From contig NZ_JAUSZF010000001.1 in assembly GCF_030817315.1 (NCBI RefSeq), positions 1,224,501 through 1,288,500 of the forward strand: a stretch of DNA of 64,000 nt. The letters are read 5' to 3'. The notes beneath the pieces are model-generated. The model was not told the origin of the DNA. It made no database searches and worked only from the letters and a program-made list of their open reading frames with translations. Below, in pieces: positions 47,288-55,752 of the stretch. The DNA comes from Sphingomonas faeni (GTDB lineage: Bacteria; Pseudomonadota; Alphaproteobacteria; Sphingomonadales; Sphingomonadaceae). The stretch's first letter is position 1, and the number at the start of each line of letters is the position of its first letter. Position numbers and translations under genes: made by a program.

Positions 47288-50031
47288 TCCTCCCCGGCAC
47301 GGGGAGGGGGACCGCCGCAGGCGGTGGAGGGGGGCCTCCCCGAAGGGATACGCCTGCGGGAGGAGGGCCTCCACGAGGAGGGACGCCTGCGGGAGCCCCC
47401 CTCCACCATCCTTCGGATGGTTCCCCTCCCCGTGCCGGGGAGGATATCCGCACGACCTGCGCGTACTGCGGTGTCGGGTGCGGCATCATCGCGACTCCTA
47501 CCGGCGAGCGCTCCGTCACGATCAAGGGCGACCCAGACCACCCCGCCAATACCGGCAAGCTCTGCTCGAAGGGCACCCACCTCGGCGAGACGATCGGGCT
47601 CGAAGGCCGCCTCCTCACCCCCATGATCGGCCAGCGCCGCGCATCGTGGGACAAGGCGCTAGACCTCCTCGCCAAACGCTTCCGCGACACGATCGCGCAG
47701 CACGGCCCCAACAGCGTCGCCTTCTACGTCTCCGGCCAGTTGCTCACCGAGGATTACTACGTCGCCAACAAGCTGATGAAGGGCTTCATCGGCTCGGCCA
47801 ACATCGACACCAATTCGCGGCTCTGCATGGCGAGCGCGGTCGCAGGCCACATGCGCGCGTTCGGCGAGGACGTCGTGCCGGCAAGCTACGACGATCTCGA
47901 CGCCGCCGACCTGATCGTGCTGGTCGGATCGAACACCGCCTGGTGCCACCCGATCGCCTATCAACGCATCCGCGCGCGCTGCGACGCCGGTGCCAAGCTA
48001 GTCGTCATCGACCCGCGCCGCACCGAGACCGCGGACGAGGCAGACCTGCACCTCGCGATCCGGCCCGGCACCGACGTCGCGCTGATGAACGGCTTGCTCG
48101 CTTGGTGCCGTGACGCGGGGGTGGTCGATCACGACTATCTCGCCGCGCACGTCGCAACGCCCGACGCTTTCTGGGACCAGCTCGGCGAGGGCAGCGACCT
48201 TTGGTCCGTCGCCCGTATCTGCGACGTGCCGCCTCAAGACCTCAGGCGCTTCTACGAACTGTTCGCCGCGACGCCGAAGACCGTCACCATGTTCAGCCAA
48301 GGCGTGAACCAGTCGCTGTCGGGCACCGATCAGGTCAATGCGATCACCAACCTGCACCTCGCGACCGGGCGGATCGGCAAGCCGGGTGCGGCGCCCTTCT
48401 CGATCACCGGCCAGCCCAATGCGATGGGCGGGCGCGAGGTCGGCGGGCTCGCGTCGAGCCTCGCCGCACACATGGATTTCGCGCCCGAGAACGTCGCCCG
48501 TGTCGGGCGGTTCTGGGCCGCGCCGACCATGGCGACCAAACCGGGGCTGAAGGCGGTCGACCTGTTCCGCGAGCTCGGCAACGGCCGGATCAAGGCGCTG
48601 TGGGTGATGGCGACCAACCCCGCGGTGTCGATGCCCGACGCCGGCCGCGTCCGCGAGGCGCTAGCGGCGTGCCCATTCGTCGTGGTGTCCGACGTGATCG
48701 AGACCACCGACACCTCGGTCCACGCGCATGTCCGCCTGCCTGCCGCGGCGTGGGGAGAAAAGGACGGCACCGTCACCAATTCCGACCGTACGATCAGCCG
48801 CCAACGCGCGTTCATGGTGCCGCCCGGCGAAGCCAAACCCGATTGGTGGATCGTCACGCAGGTCGCGCGGCGGATGGGGTGGAAGACGGCGTTTTCCTAT
48901 GACCGCCCGGCCGAGATCTGGCGCGAGCATTGCCGGTTGTCGGCATACGAGAATGACGGCGCGCGACTGTTCACGCTCCCCGGTCACGCGGCCAAGGGCA
49001 ATGCCGAGTATGACGCGATGACGCCGTTCCGCTGGGGCGGCACGCCGTTTGCCGACGGGCGTTTCTCGACGCCCGACGGCCGCGCGCGGCTGGTGCCGGT
49101 CGTGCAGAAGCCGGTCGCCGCACCGCTCGCCAAATGGCCGATGACGCTCAATACCGGCCGCTACCGCGATCAGTGGCACACCATGACCCGCACCGGCCTG
49201 TCACCGAAGCTTGCACGCCACCGCGAGGAACCGCTGGTCGAAGTTCACCCCGATGATGCCGAACGGCTCGGGATCGTCGATGGCGGCCTCACGCGCGTGA
49301 CGACGCCGCAGGGCGACAGCCTGTTCCGCGCAAGCGTCGTCACGGCCCAGCGGGTTGGCGAGCTGTTCGTGCCGATCCACTGGACCGACCGCACCGCGAC
49401 CGGTGGCCGCACCGGCCTGCTCCCCCGCCCGCTCGCCGATCCGATCTCGGGCCAGCCGGGTTTCAAATCGACCCCCGTGCGGATCGAGCCGGTCGCTACC
49501 GAATGGCGCGGCTTCGTCGTCGTGCGTGGCGAACTGGCAACGCGCCCCGATTGCCTGTGGGCAACGCGCGTCGCGGTTCCGGGTGGAACGGCGTGGGACA
49601 TGGCGGGCAATGGCGACGCCGCCGCACTCGATGCGCTACTGCCCAAAGGCGAGCGGATCGAGGCGATCGACTCTGCCCGCGGGAGCCGCCGGATTGCGAT
49701 CCTTCAGGGCGGCAGGCTCGCCGCCGTCCTGTTCGTGACGCGTGACGGCACACTCCCGCCCCGCGACTGGCTCGTGGCGCAACTGAGCGAGGCGGTCGCC
49801 GCGCCCACCCTGCTCGCAGGCCGAGCACCCGGCATGCAGGTCGACCGTGGTCCGATCGTCTGCGCCTGTTTCGATGTCGGGCTGAAGGCCATCCTCGCCG
49901 CGATCGCCGACCAGCATCTCGCCGACGTCCCCGCGATCGGGGCGGCCTTGAAAGCCGGCACCAATTGCGGATCGTGCCGCCCTGCCCTCGCCAAACTCCT
50001 CGTCACGCAAGGATCAGCCCATGTCGCATGA
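47284..50031 (+). CDS. nasA: Assimilatory nitrate reductase catalytic subunit
   Basis: This 915-residue molybdopterin enzyme has the N-terminal 4Fe-4S segment CAYCGVGCG and a molybdopterin-guanine dinucleotide core with a DPRRTET pattern. The C-terminal BFD-like [2Fe-2S] domain has CACFDVG with CGSC. It reduces nitrate to nitrite in the cytoplasm. The start is unusual. GTG 47284 overlaps the nirD stop and is the only start in this frame before the Cys cluster. About the first 54 residues (Gly/Pro-rich, MILPGTGRG to SPPRAGED) come from a palindromic repeat, not from the family. No alternative downstream start was found. Confidence 0.9.
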   Translation: MILPGTGRGTAAGGGGGPPRRDTPAGGGPPRGGTPAGAPLHHPSDGSPPRAGEDIRTTCAYCGVGCGIIATPTGERSVTIKGDPDHPANTGKLCSKGTHLGETIGLEGRLLTPMIGQRRASWDKALDLLAKRFRDTIAQHGPNSVAFYVSGQLLTEDYYVANKLMKGFIGSANIDTNSRLCMASAVAGHMRAFGEDVVPASYDDLDAADLIVLVGSNTAWCHPIAYQRIRARCDAGAKLVVIDPRRTETADEADLHLAIRPGTDVALMNGLLAWCRDAGVVDHDYLAAHVATPDAFWDQLGEGSDLWSVARICDVPPQDLRRFYELFAATPKTVTMFSQGVNQSLSGTDQVNAITNLHLATGRIGKPGAAPFSITGQPNAMGGREVGGLASSLAAHMDFAPENVARVGRFWAAPTMATKPGLKAVDLFRELGNGRIKALWVMATNPAVSMPDAGRVREALAACPFVVVSDVIETTDTSVHAHVRLPAAAWGEKDGTVTNSDRTISRQRAFMVPPGEAKPDWWIVTQVARRMGWKTAFSYDRPAEIWREHCRLSAYENDGARLFTLPGHAAKGNAEYDAMTPFRWGGTPFADGRFSTPDGRARLVPVVQKPVAAPLAKWPMTLNTGRYRDQWHTMTRTGLSPKLARHREEPLVEVHPDDAERLGIVDGGLTRVTTPQGDSLFRASVVTAQRVGELFVPIHWTDRTATGGRTGLLPRPLADPISGQPGFKSTPVRIEPVATEWRGFVVVRGELATRPDCLWATRVAVPGGTAWDMAGNGDAAALDALLPKGERIEAIDSARGSRRIAILQGGRLAAVLFVTRDGTLPPRDWLVAQLSEAVAAPTLLAGRAPGMQVDRGPIVCACFDVGLKAILAAIADQHLADVPAIGAALKAGTNCGSCRPALAKLLVTQGSAHVA
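47289..47443. repeat. Long palindromic repeat translated in frame at the nasA N-terminus
   Basis: Perfect 21-bp terminal arms (left cctccccggcacggggagg, right its complement) enclose further nested inverted pieces (ggtggaggggggc / gcccccctccacc). It also has a direct repeat (acgcctgcggga twice). It lies between the nirD stop and the Cys cluster of nasA. The frame is open through the whole element, which codes for a Gly/Pro/Arg-rich segment. Confidence 0.88.
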
Positions 50032-50920
50032 CTTCTCGCCCGGTTCGGTCTGGCTGGTCGGTGCCGGCCCCGGCGACCCCGACCTGCTGACGCGCAAGGC
50101 CGAACGGCTGATCGCGGCGGCCGATATCGTCTTCTACGACGCGCTGGTCGGCGCGGGCGTCCTCGCGCTGATCCCCGAGGCCACCGAAATCGTGAGCGTC
50201 GGCAAGCGGTCGGGCCGACATTCGAAGGACCAGCTCTCGATCAACGCCCTGCTCGCCACCGCCGCGCTCGCCGGCAAGCGCGTCGTCCGTCTCAAGGGTG
50301 GCGACCCGTCGATCTTCGGCCGCTCGACCGAGGAGATCGACCACCTCGCCGCCCACGGCATCCCGGTACGGATCTGCCCCGGCATCACCGCCGCCAGCGC
50401 CGCCGCGGCTTCGGGCGGCGCATCGCTGACGCTACGCGGCCTCGCGCGGAAACTCACCTTCGTGACCGCACACGCTCGCGCCGGCGAAGCGCTCGATCTC
50501 GACTGGACCGCGCTCGCCGCCCCCGATGCAACGCTCGCCGTCTATATGGGCCGCGCCGCCGCGGCCGAAGTCTCGCGCAACCTGATCGCCGCCGGCCGCG
50601 CGCCCGACACGCCGGTGATGGTCGCGGTCAACGTCTCGCTCCCGACCGAACGCATTCTCCGCGGCCGCCTGTCAGCGCTCGCCTTCCTGGTCGAGACGAT
50701 CAGCGATGACGATCCGTCGCTGTTGCTCATAGGCGAGGCGATCAAACCATCGCCGGTCGGCGCGGCGGATACGCAGTACAGGGACGTTGCCGCCAGCCGA
50801 ACAAAGCGTATCGGACGATACGTGATGACTGTCGCCATGCCCCCGAGCGCTGCGGATGCGCTGCTGCCCAGTTGCGCAGATCAATTTGAAGCAATGGTCG
50901 ACGTCGCGGGGAAGTCTTGA
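50021..50920 (+). CDS. cobA: Uroporphyrinogen-III C-methyltransferase
   Basis: This 299-residue SAM-dependent methyltransferase has the family segments VGAGPGDPDLLTRKA, VVRLKGGDPSIFGR and ICPGITAASAAAA. It makes precorrin-2, the first step to siroheme needed by the nitrite reductase. The ATG overlaps the end of nasA by 11 bp, so it belongs to the nitrate operon. The last 40 residues after GEAIK go beyond the usual core. Confidence 0.92.
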   Translation: MSHDFSPGSVWLVGAGPGDPDLLTRKAERLIAAADIVFYDALVGAGVLALIPEATEIVSVGKRSGRHSKDQLSINALLATAALAGKRVVRLKGGDPSIFGRSTEEIDHLAAHGIPVRICPGITAASAAAASGGASLTLRGLARKLTFVTAHARAGEALDLDWTALAAPDATLAVYMGRAAAAEVSRNLIAAGRAPDTPVMVAVNVSLPTERILRGRLSALAFLVETISDDDPSLLLIGEAIKPSPVGAADTQYRDVAASRTKRIGRYVMTVAMPPSAADALLPSCADQFEAMVDVAGKS

Positions 50921-50980
50921 TGGTATCCTACAGGCTGAAACAGCGCATTCGAATTCCAACGTGAGCAAGGCTGCCCCCCG

Positions 50981-51373
50981 ATGGTAAAAGCGTTGACGAT
51001 CATCGGTGCCAATATCCACGACATTCCAAGTTTCTACGCCGAGATAAACCGCGTTTTCATGGCCGACGAGGACTGGAACCTGGCGAACAGCCTCGATGCG
51101 TTGAACGACCTGCTGTATGGCGGGTACGGCGCGATCAAGGGGCGAGAGCCGATCCGGCTCGTCTGGCAGGACATGGCAAATAGCGCGTCGACGCTCGGCA
51201 TGGAGACGACCCGCGATTTCCTCAGAGAAAAGCTGCAACGACCCGATGTTTTCAATATCGGCGTCATCGCACAGCAACTCGACGCACTCGAACGCGGCGT
51301 CGGGCAAACCTATTTCGACATCGTCCTCGAAATAATCGCCGATCATCCGAACATCGAGCTTGTGGCCGCGTGA
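50981..51373 (+). CDS. Barstar-family (barnase inhibitor-like) protein
   Basis: This 130-residue protein has the barstar pattern: an N-terminal strand and helix (DIPSFYAEINRVFMADEDWN), the conserved SLDALNDLLYGGYGAI and a C-terminal FDIVLEIIADHPNIEL. Barstar binds and inhibits guanyl-specific ribonucleases. No barnase-type ribonuclease gene is adjacent, so it is an orphan here. The upstream gap of 60 bp has no clear promoter. Confidence 0.85.
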   Translation: MVKALTIIGANIHDIPSFYAEINRVFMADEDWNLANSLDALNDLLYGGYGAIKGREPIRLVWQDMANSASTLGMETTRDFLREKLQRPDVFNIGVIAQQLDALERGVGQTYFDIVLEIIADHPNIELVAA

Positions 51374-51418
51374 CGACATGAGTCTAGGTCAACGACAGTG
51401 ATATTGAAGGAAGTGACG

Positions 51419-51931
51419 ATGCGGGCGATGCGATCGATGGGATGGATGACGGCAGCGGCGCTTGCGTTGAGCGGATGTGCCACGACCGGGCGTGAGAGTG
51501 GGCCGCAAACAGGCGGGACCGCCGCACCACAGATCGATCGCGTGACCTATGCCACGACGCCATGCCACGGAACGTGCCCTGTCTATACCGTTACCATCAG
51601 TCTCGACGGCGCTGGCGTCTTCACTGGCGACCGTCACACCGCCGCCATCGGCGAACGCCGCTTTACGGCGACGCAGCAACAGGTCGCCGAGTTCTTCGGC
51701 CGGCTCCAGCCTTATCTACCCGTTGGCGAACTGAGGCTGACTGGCCCGGACACCTGCAAGACATATGCGTCCGACCTGCCCTCGGCCGACGTGACGTGGA
51801 CCGGCCAGAATAGCGCGGGTCACCTGGTGTATGACTATGGTTGCGATCGCGACGCGCACCGCACGCTCGCCGAGGCCTTGCGCAGCGCCCCGCAAGCGCT
51901 GCCGATCGCCGCGTTGATCGGAGAGCGTTGA
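51419..51931 (+). CDS. DUF6438-type lipoprotein
   Basis: This 170-residue protein has a lipoprotein signal (ALALSGCATT). The mature domain has the Cys-rich pattern TPCHGTCPVYTVTISLDG and a C-terminal DYGCDRDAH. It matches DUF6438. ATG 51419 follows AAGGAAG and is preferred over the upstream GTG. Likely an outer-membrane- or periplasm-facing lipoprotein of unknown function. Confidence 0.78.
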   Translation: MRAMRSMGWMTAAALALSGCATTGRESGPQTGGTAAPQIDRVTYATTPCHGTCPVYTVTISLDGAGVFTGDRHTAAIGERRFTATQQQVAEFFGRLQPYLPVGELRLTGPDTCKTYASDLPSADVTWTGQNSAGHLVYDYGCDRDAHRTLAEALRSAPQALPIAALIGER

Positions 51932-52069
51932 CATTTTCAGGCCTGCGCACCGCCGAGGCCATGGGGAACGGATGAACAGTAAACCAAGGCTTTGCGCTAT
52001 CGGCAACGTCTATCGTTCAGCTTCGGCCTGTTACCCCGCAGGTCGTTCTGACATGACGGAGGTACGACG

Positions 52070-52360
52070 ATGAAGACCAATATGATGGGCACGGTTGCGG
52101 TGATGTTGGGACTAATCGGTCTCGGTGCCTGCGCCTCTACGGGTACGATCGCCAGCGCTGAACCGGCGACTTGCAACGTGGAGGCCGCCAAGGCGCTGGT
52201 CGGACTGGCGGCGCCCGACGATGCCAGCATTTTGCGTCGGACCGGAAGCACGATACTCAGGCGGATTGCCCCTGGCGACAGCACGACGAAGGACTATCGG
52301 CAGGAACGCATCACCGTGACGGTGGCGGAAGGCCGAGTGGTTTCCGCCTATTGTGGTTGA
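52070..52360 (+). CDS. Peptidase inhibitor I78-type lipoprotein
   Basis: This 96-residue protein has a lipoprotein signal (LGACAS) and the I78 inhibitor pattern: CNVEAAKALVGLAAPDD, IAPGDSTTKDYRQERITVTV and AYCG at the end. I78 proteins inhibit proteases. The ATG has ggagg upstream. The stop overlaps the next gene start (GTG 52353). Confidence 0.78.
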   Translation: MKTNMMGTVAVMLGLIGLGACASTGTIASAEPATCNVEAAKALVGLAAPDDASILRRTGSTILRRIAPGDSTTKDYRQERITVTVAEGRVVSAYCG

Positions 52361-52757
52361 GCGTTTGTCGGCGCTGTCCGAACCGGTAAAGACGACCGTT
52401 CTCGCGGTAGCTGTATCGATCCTTGCCGGCTGTACCGCTACCGGCCCGATCGAGGGACCGGTACGCCTGGGCCAGATCGCGTCCGTCGACGGACCGAGGG
52501 TGCGCCCCGAGCGTGTCATCGAAGACAGCCGCTGTCCAACCGACGTGCAGTGCGTTTGGGCCGGTCGCTTGGTGGTGCGCGTTACGGTATTGGGCGGCGG
52601 ATGGGCGCGGCAGCTCGACCTCACGCTCGGCACACCCGTCAATGTTGCCGACGGCAGCTTGACCTTGGTGACGGCGACACCACCCCGGTCGACAGCCGAG
52701 CATCATCGGACATCGCCGCCGTACCGCTTCACATTCGCTTTTCAGGGCGGGCGATGA
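52353..52757 (+). CDS. Small lipoprotein, function unknown
   Basis: This 134-residue protein has a lipoprotein signal (SILAGCTATG) and a mature domain containing SRCPTDVQCVWAGRLVVRVTV, a Cys-pair motif seen in small bacterial lipoproteins. The start is GTG 52353, which overlaps the previous gene. A strong RBS is not obvious, so translational coupling is likely. I do not know a function. Confidence 0.65.
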   Translation: MVERLSALSEPVKTTVLAVAVSILAGCTATGPIEGPVRLGQIASVDGPRVRPERVIEDSRCPTDVQCVWAGRLVVRVTVLGGGWARQLDLTLGTPVNVADGSLTLVTATPPRSTAEHHRTSPPYRFTFAFQGGR

Positions 52758-52796
52758 CACTGCATAGGTGCGTACATTAGGTCGAAGGAGGACGCG

Positions 52797-53915
52797 CTGA
52801 CATTCGAGTTCCAGCCTCGCGCCGTCATCACGGCGAACGCGGACAACCTGCGTCAGACGGTCCGCGTGATCGCCGCGACGGCGGCGGCGTTCGCGGCGTA
52901 CAAGACGCTTGGCTTGCACGAGGGGTATTGGGCGGTCTTCACGGTGCTGATCGTGATGCAGGCATCGATCGGGGGGACGCTCGGCGCGGCGACGGATCGC
53001 CTCCTGGGAACTTTGTTGGGCGCTGTCCTCGGCGGCATCGGCGCCGCACTCGGGCGGACCGACACGGTGGAACTCGGGCTGGTGCTCGTGACAGTCACCG
53101 GTATCGCCGCACTGGTCGCGTCGATCCGGCCGCGATTGCGGATCGCGCCGGTGACGGCGGCGATCATGTTGCTCAGCGCTCCACCCGGTGCGCCGGTGGA
53201 ACTGTTCGTCCGCGATCGGATCATCGAGATCGGCCTTGGCGGTGTGATCGGCGTGCTGGCGGCAATGCTGATCCTGCCGGCACGGTCGCACGGCGTCGTG
53301 ATCGCACGCACGTTGGCTGTCCTCAGCCATATCGAAGCGATGCTGCGTGCTCAGGCGGATGCGCTGACGGCTGGGCTGGCGCTCCCTTCGTCGCCCCAAC
53401 ATGGTGCGCTCCGGCAGGCGCTGGCCGCGGTCGAGCTTGCGATGAAGGATGCCGACCGGGAACGCGCATCGCGGCTCGCCGATCACGGCATTCCCGCGTC
53501 CGTACCGCGCACGCTCTGGCGGATCCGCAACGATCTGGTGCTGAGCGGTCGCGCACTGGACGAACCCCTGCCGCAGGCGGCGTTGGCTGCGCTGGCACGA
53601 CCGTCCGCGGCGATGCTGACGGCCCATGCGGCACTCGCAGCACGGTGCTCCGCAGCGCTTCGCAACGGCGGGACGGTCGATCGAGGCGATGTCGAGACTT
53701 GTTATCGCACGTTCGGCACCGCACTGGATGTGTTCCGCCGAAGTGATGCCGCGGCGACCCTGGATTTCGAAGCATCGGGACGCGTATTCGGCCTCGCCTT
53801 TGCCGCCGGACGACTGCACCGCGACCTGCTGGACCTCGCCGGACGCGTCGACGAGATCGCGCCGAAGAAAGGGCCGGTCGCCGACCGGGCGCCGCCGCGC
53901 AGCGTCGATCGATAA
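52797..53915 (+). CDS. FUSC-family / aromatic-acid-exporter-like membrane protein
   Basis: This roughly 372-residue protein has several N-terminal hydrophobic helices (TVRVIAATAAAFAAY, WAVFTVLIVMQ, LGTLLGAVLGGIG) and a long soluble C-terminus, as in FUSC/AaeB-like exporters. A perfect SD (AAGGAGG, 52785-52791) lies five bases before CTG 52797, and no ATG, GTG or TTG fits. The first standard start in frame, GTG 52866, would remove the first 23 residues and lie far from the SD. CTG initiation is the best reading. Confidence 0.8.
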   Translation: MTFEFQPRAVITANADNLRQTVRVIAATAAAFAAYKTLGLHEGYWAVFTVLIVMQASIGGTLGAATDRLLGTLLGAVLGGIGAALGRTDTVELGLVLVTVTGIAALVASIRPRLRIAPVTAAIMLLSAPPGAPVELFVRDRIIEIGLGGVIGVLAAMLILPARSHGVVIARTLAVLSHIEAMLRAQADALTAGLALPSSPQHGALRQALAAVELAMKDADRERASRLADHGIPASVPRTLWRIRNDLVLSGRALDEPLPQAALAALARPSAAMLTAHAALAARCSAALRNGGTVDRGDVETCYRTFGTALDVFRRSDAAATLDFEASGRVFGLAFAAGRLHRDLLDLAGRVDEIAPKKGPVADRAPPRSVDR

Positions 53916-54037
53916 CGTAGCGCCCCCAGGCCCCCAAACCGCCAGCCAAACCACGTCGATATACGTCCGATGACGTATGACGCCCCCGCGCGATCTGGGG
54001 CATCTTCCTCGTAGAAACTTGGCATCGCGGGGATACT

Positions 54038-55042
54038 ATGAGCGGAGTTCGCGTCGGCAAGAGAGTGATCGGGGCACAGGCACCCGTCATCGTGGGCTGG
54101 GAGAATATCCCGAAAGTACAGGGCGGCCCGGCAAAGCAGTTCTTCTTCACTTGGTTCCAGCCGACGATGCTGTTCGCGCTGATCGCGTTCTGGTTCTACG
54201 CGCCCAATTCGATCGCCAAGGCATCGACCGCGATCGGCATCGGTATCGGCTTCAAGGTGCTGCTGCTTGGCCTCGAATGGCTGACGCCGCGGCATGAAAG
54301 CTGGCGACTGACGTGGAAGGAACTGACCACCGACCTGTTCTATGTCGGCCTCGGCTACACCGTCCTGCGCATGATCGACGGCTATATCGGCGACGGTGCG
54401 ATGATCGAGGCGATCCAGCATTCGTTCGACTGGGAGAAGTTCGCCTGGTTCACCGGCCTGCCGCTGCTGGTTCAGGCGCTGATGATCTCGCTCGTGTTCG
54501 ATTTCGGGCAATATTGGATGCACCGCGGGATGCACAACTGGCATCCGCTGTGGCTGGCGCACGCGCCGCATCACTACATTACCCAGCTCAACATCAACAA
54601 GGGCGCGGTCGGTAACCCGGTCGAGCTGTTCCTGATCGGTCTCGGCGTCGGCGGGTTCTTCGATTTCGTGCCGCGCGCCGCGCTGCTCGCCGGGTCCTTC
54701 GGGCTGGCGGTCGGGACCTACCAGCACATCAACGTCCGGTTCAATTCGCCGCGCTGGTGGCGCTTCCTGTTCAACACCACCGAGCATCACAGCGTGCATC
54801 ATTCGCAGGATTACGAGGCGAGCCGGAGCAATTATTCCAACACCTGGGTCATCATCGACCGCGTGTTCGGAACCTGCGTCGACGGCGAAGCCGAATTGCT
54901 TGGAATGGAAGGCGGACGCCCCATGTCGGTCCGCGAGACGATGACCTACACCTTCACCGAAGGGTGGAAGTCGATCAAGGAACGGTTCGGTCGGCGGTCG
55001 ATCGGCTCGATGGCGCCCGCTCCGATGGTGCCGGCAGAATGA
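54038..55042 (+). CDS. Sterol desaturase / fatty-acid hydroxylase-family membrane protein
   Basis: This 334-residue membrane protein has the di-iron His cluster of the family: HRGMHNWHPLWLAHAPHH, HINVRFNS and TTEHHSVHHSQ. These enzymes hydroxylate or desaturate lipids with oxygen. In sphingomonads such enzymes act on various lipids; the substrate is not known here. The stop overlaps the next gene (ATGA). Confidence 0.88.
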   Translation: MSGVRVGKRVIGAQAPVIVGWENIPKVQGGPAKQFFFTWFQPTMLFALIAFWFYAPNSIAKASTAIGIGIGFKVLLLGLEWLTPRHESWRLTWKELTTDLFYVGLGYTVLRMIDGYIGDGAMIEAIQHSFDWEKFAWFTGLPLLVQALMISLVFDFGQYWMHRGMHNWHPLWLAHAPHHYITQLNINKGAVGNPVELFLIGLGVGGFFDFVPRAALLAGSFGLAVGTYQHINVRFNSPRWWRFLFNTTEHHSVHHSQDYEASRSNYSNTWVIIDRVFGTCVDGEAELLGMEGGRPMSVRETMTYTFTEGWKSIKERFGRRSIGSMAPAPMVPAE

Positions 55043-55719
55043 CCGGAGCCGCTCCGACTGCAGACCGAGCCACGGCATTTGATCCAACGGCACCACGCGC
55101 ATCTCTGGGATATTCGGTGTATCGGCGCTTTATCGATGGGATCTGGCACGTGGAGGGAAGCCTCCCACTCGCGCCGGGCCAGTCCGTCGACGACGCGTTC
55201 GACCGGCTCGAACCACTCTTCCGCCAGACCGGGACAACGCGCGAACGATCAGGTGACACGCTGTCGTTCCGCAAGGAAATCCAGGCCGCACAGGACAAGA
55301 TGGCGGTGTTCGACGGCGGCGTTCTACGGATCGAAGAGGACGCACCCGGCCTGATGTTGCGATACCGCCTGGCCAGCCGCGCGCTGCTGTTCTGCTTCCT
55401 CGCGCCGCTCTTGTTTCTCGCCTTCGCCCAGGCGACGATCGTCCTCGGCAAGTTCGAAAAGGCGAGGACCGAGGCCAAGGGCAAGAAGCCCGAGGTCAAG
55501 AAGCCGCCGGTGGTCCTGAACCCGATCGACAAGGCGCTAGGCGCTCCCGAGCCTGACCCACCCAAAAAGAAGGGCAAGAAGGACGAGGACGACAAGAAGC
55601 CGTCGCCGACACCGGGCTATGTGTTCGCGGGCATTTTCGCCGCGCTGTATGCCGTCGGCCGCATTCTCGAAGATCGCCGGATCAAGGCGCTGTTCCGAAA
55701 GAGCCTGCTGGGCACCTAG
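55039..55719 (+). CDS. Membrane protein coupled to the sterol desaturase gene
   Basis: This 226-residue protein has an N-terminal soluble domain, one hydrophobic helix (LFCFLAPLLFLAFAQATIVL), a Lys/Glu/Pro-rich segment with no clear fold (KGKKPEVKKPP, KKKGKKDEDDKK) and a second hydrophobic helix near the C-terminus. It is not a family I recognise. The ATGA overlap means it is made with the hydroxylase; it may be an accessory subunit. Confidence 0.7.
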   Translation: MTGAAPTADRATAFDPTAPRASLGYSVYRRFIDGIWHVEGSLPLAPGQSVDDAFDRLEPLFRQTGTTRERSGDTLSFRKEIQAAQDKMAVFDGGVLRIEEDAPGLMLRYRLASRALLFCFLAPLLFLAFAQATIVLGKFEKARTEAKGKKPEVKKPPVVLNPIDKALGAPEPDPPKKKGKKDEDDKKPSPTPGYVFAGIFAALYAVGRILEDRRIKALFRKSLLGT

Positions 55720-55752
55720 CGGATTGGACCCGCTTCGCAACGCGGACGGCGC

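Noticed and set aside
47460..47475. A downstream start for nasA after the palindromic repeat
   Set aside because: No ATG, GTG or TTG is in frame between the repeat and the Cys cluster, so the GTG at 47284 is kept.
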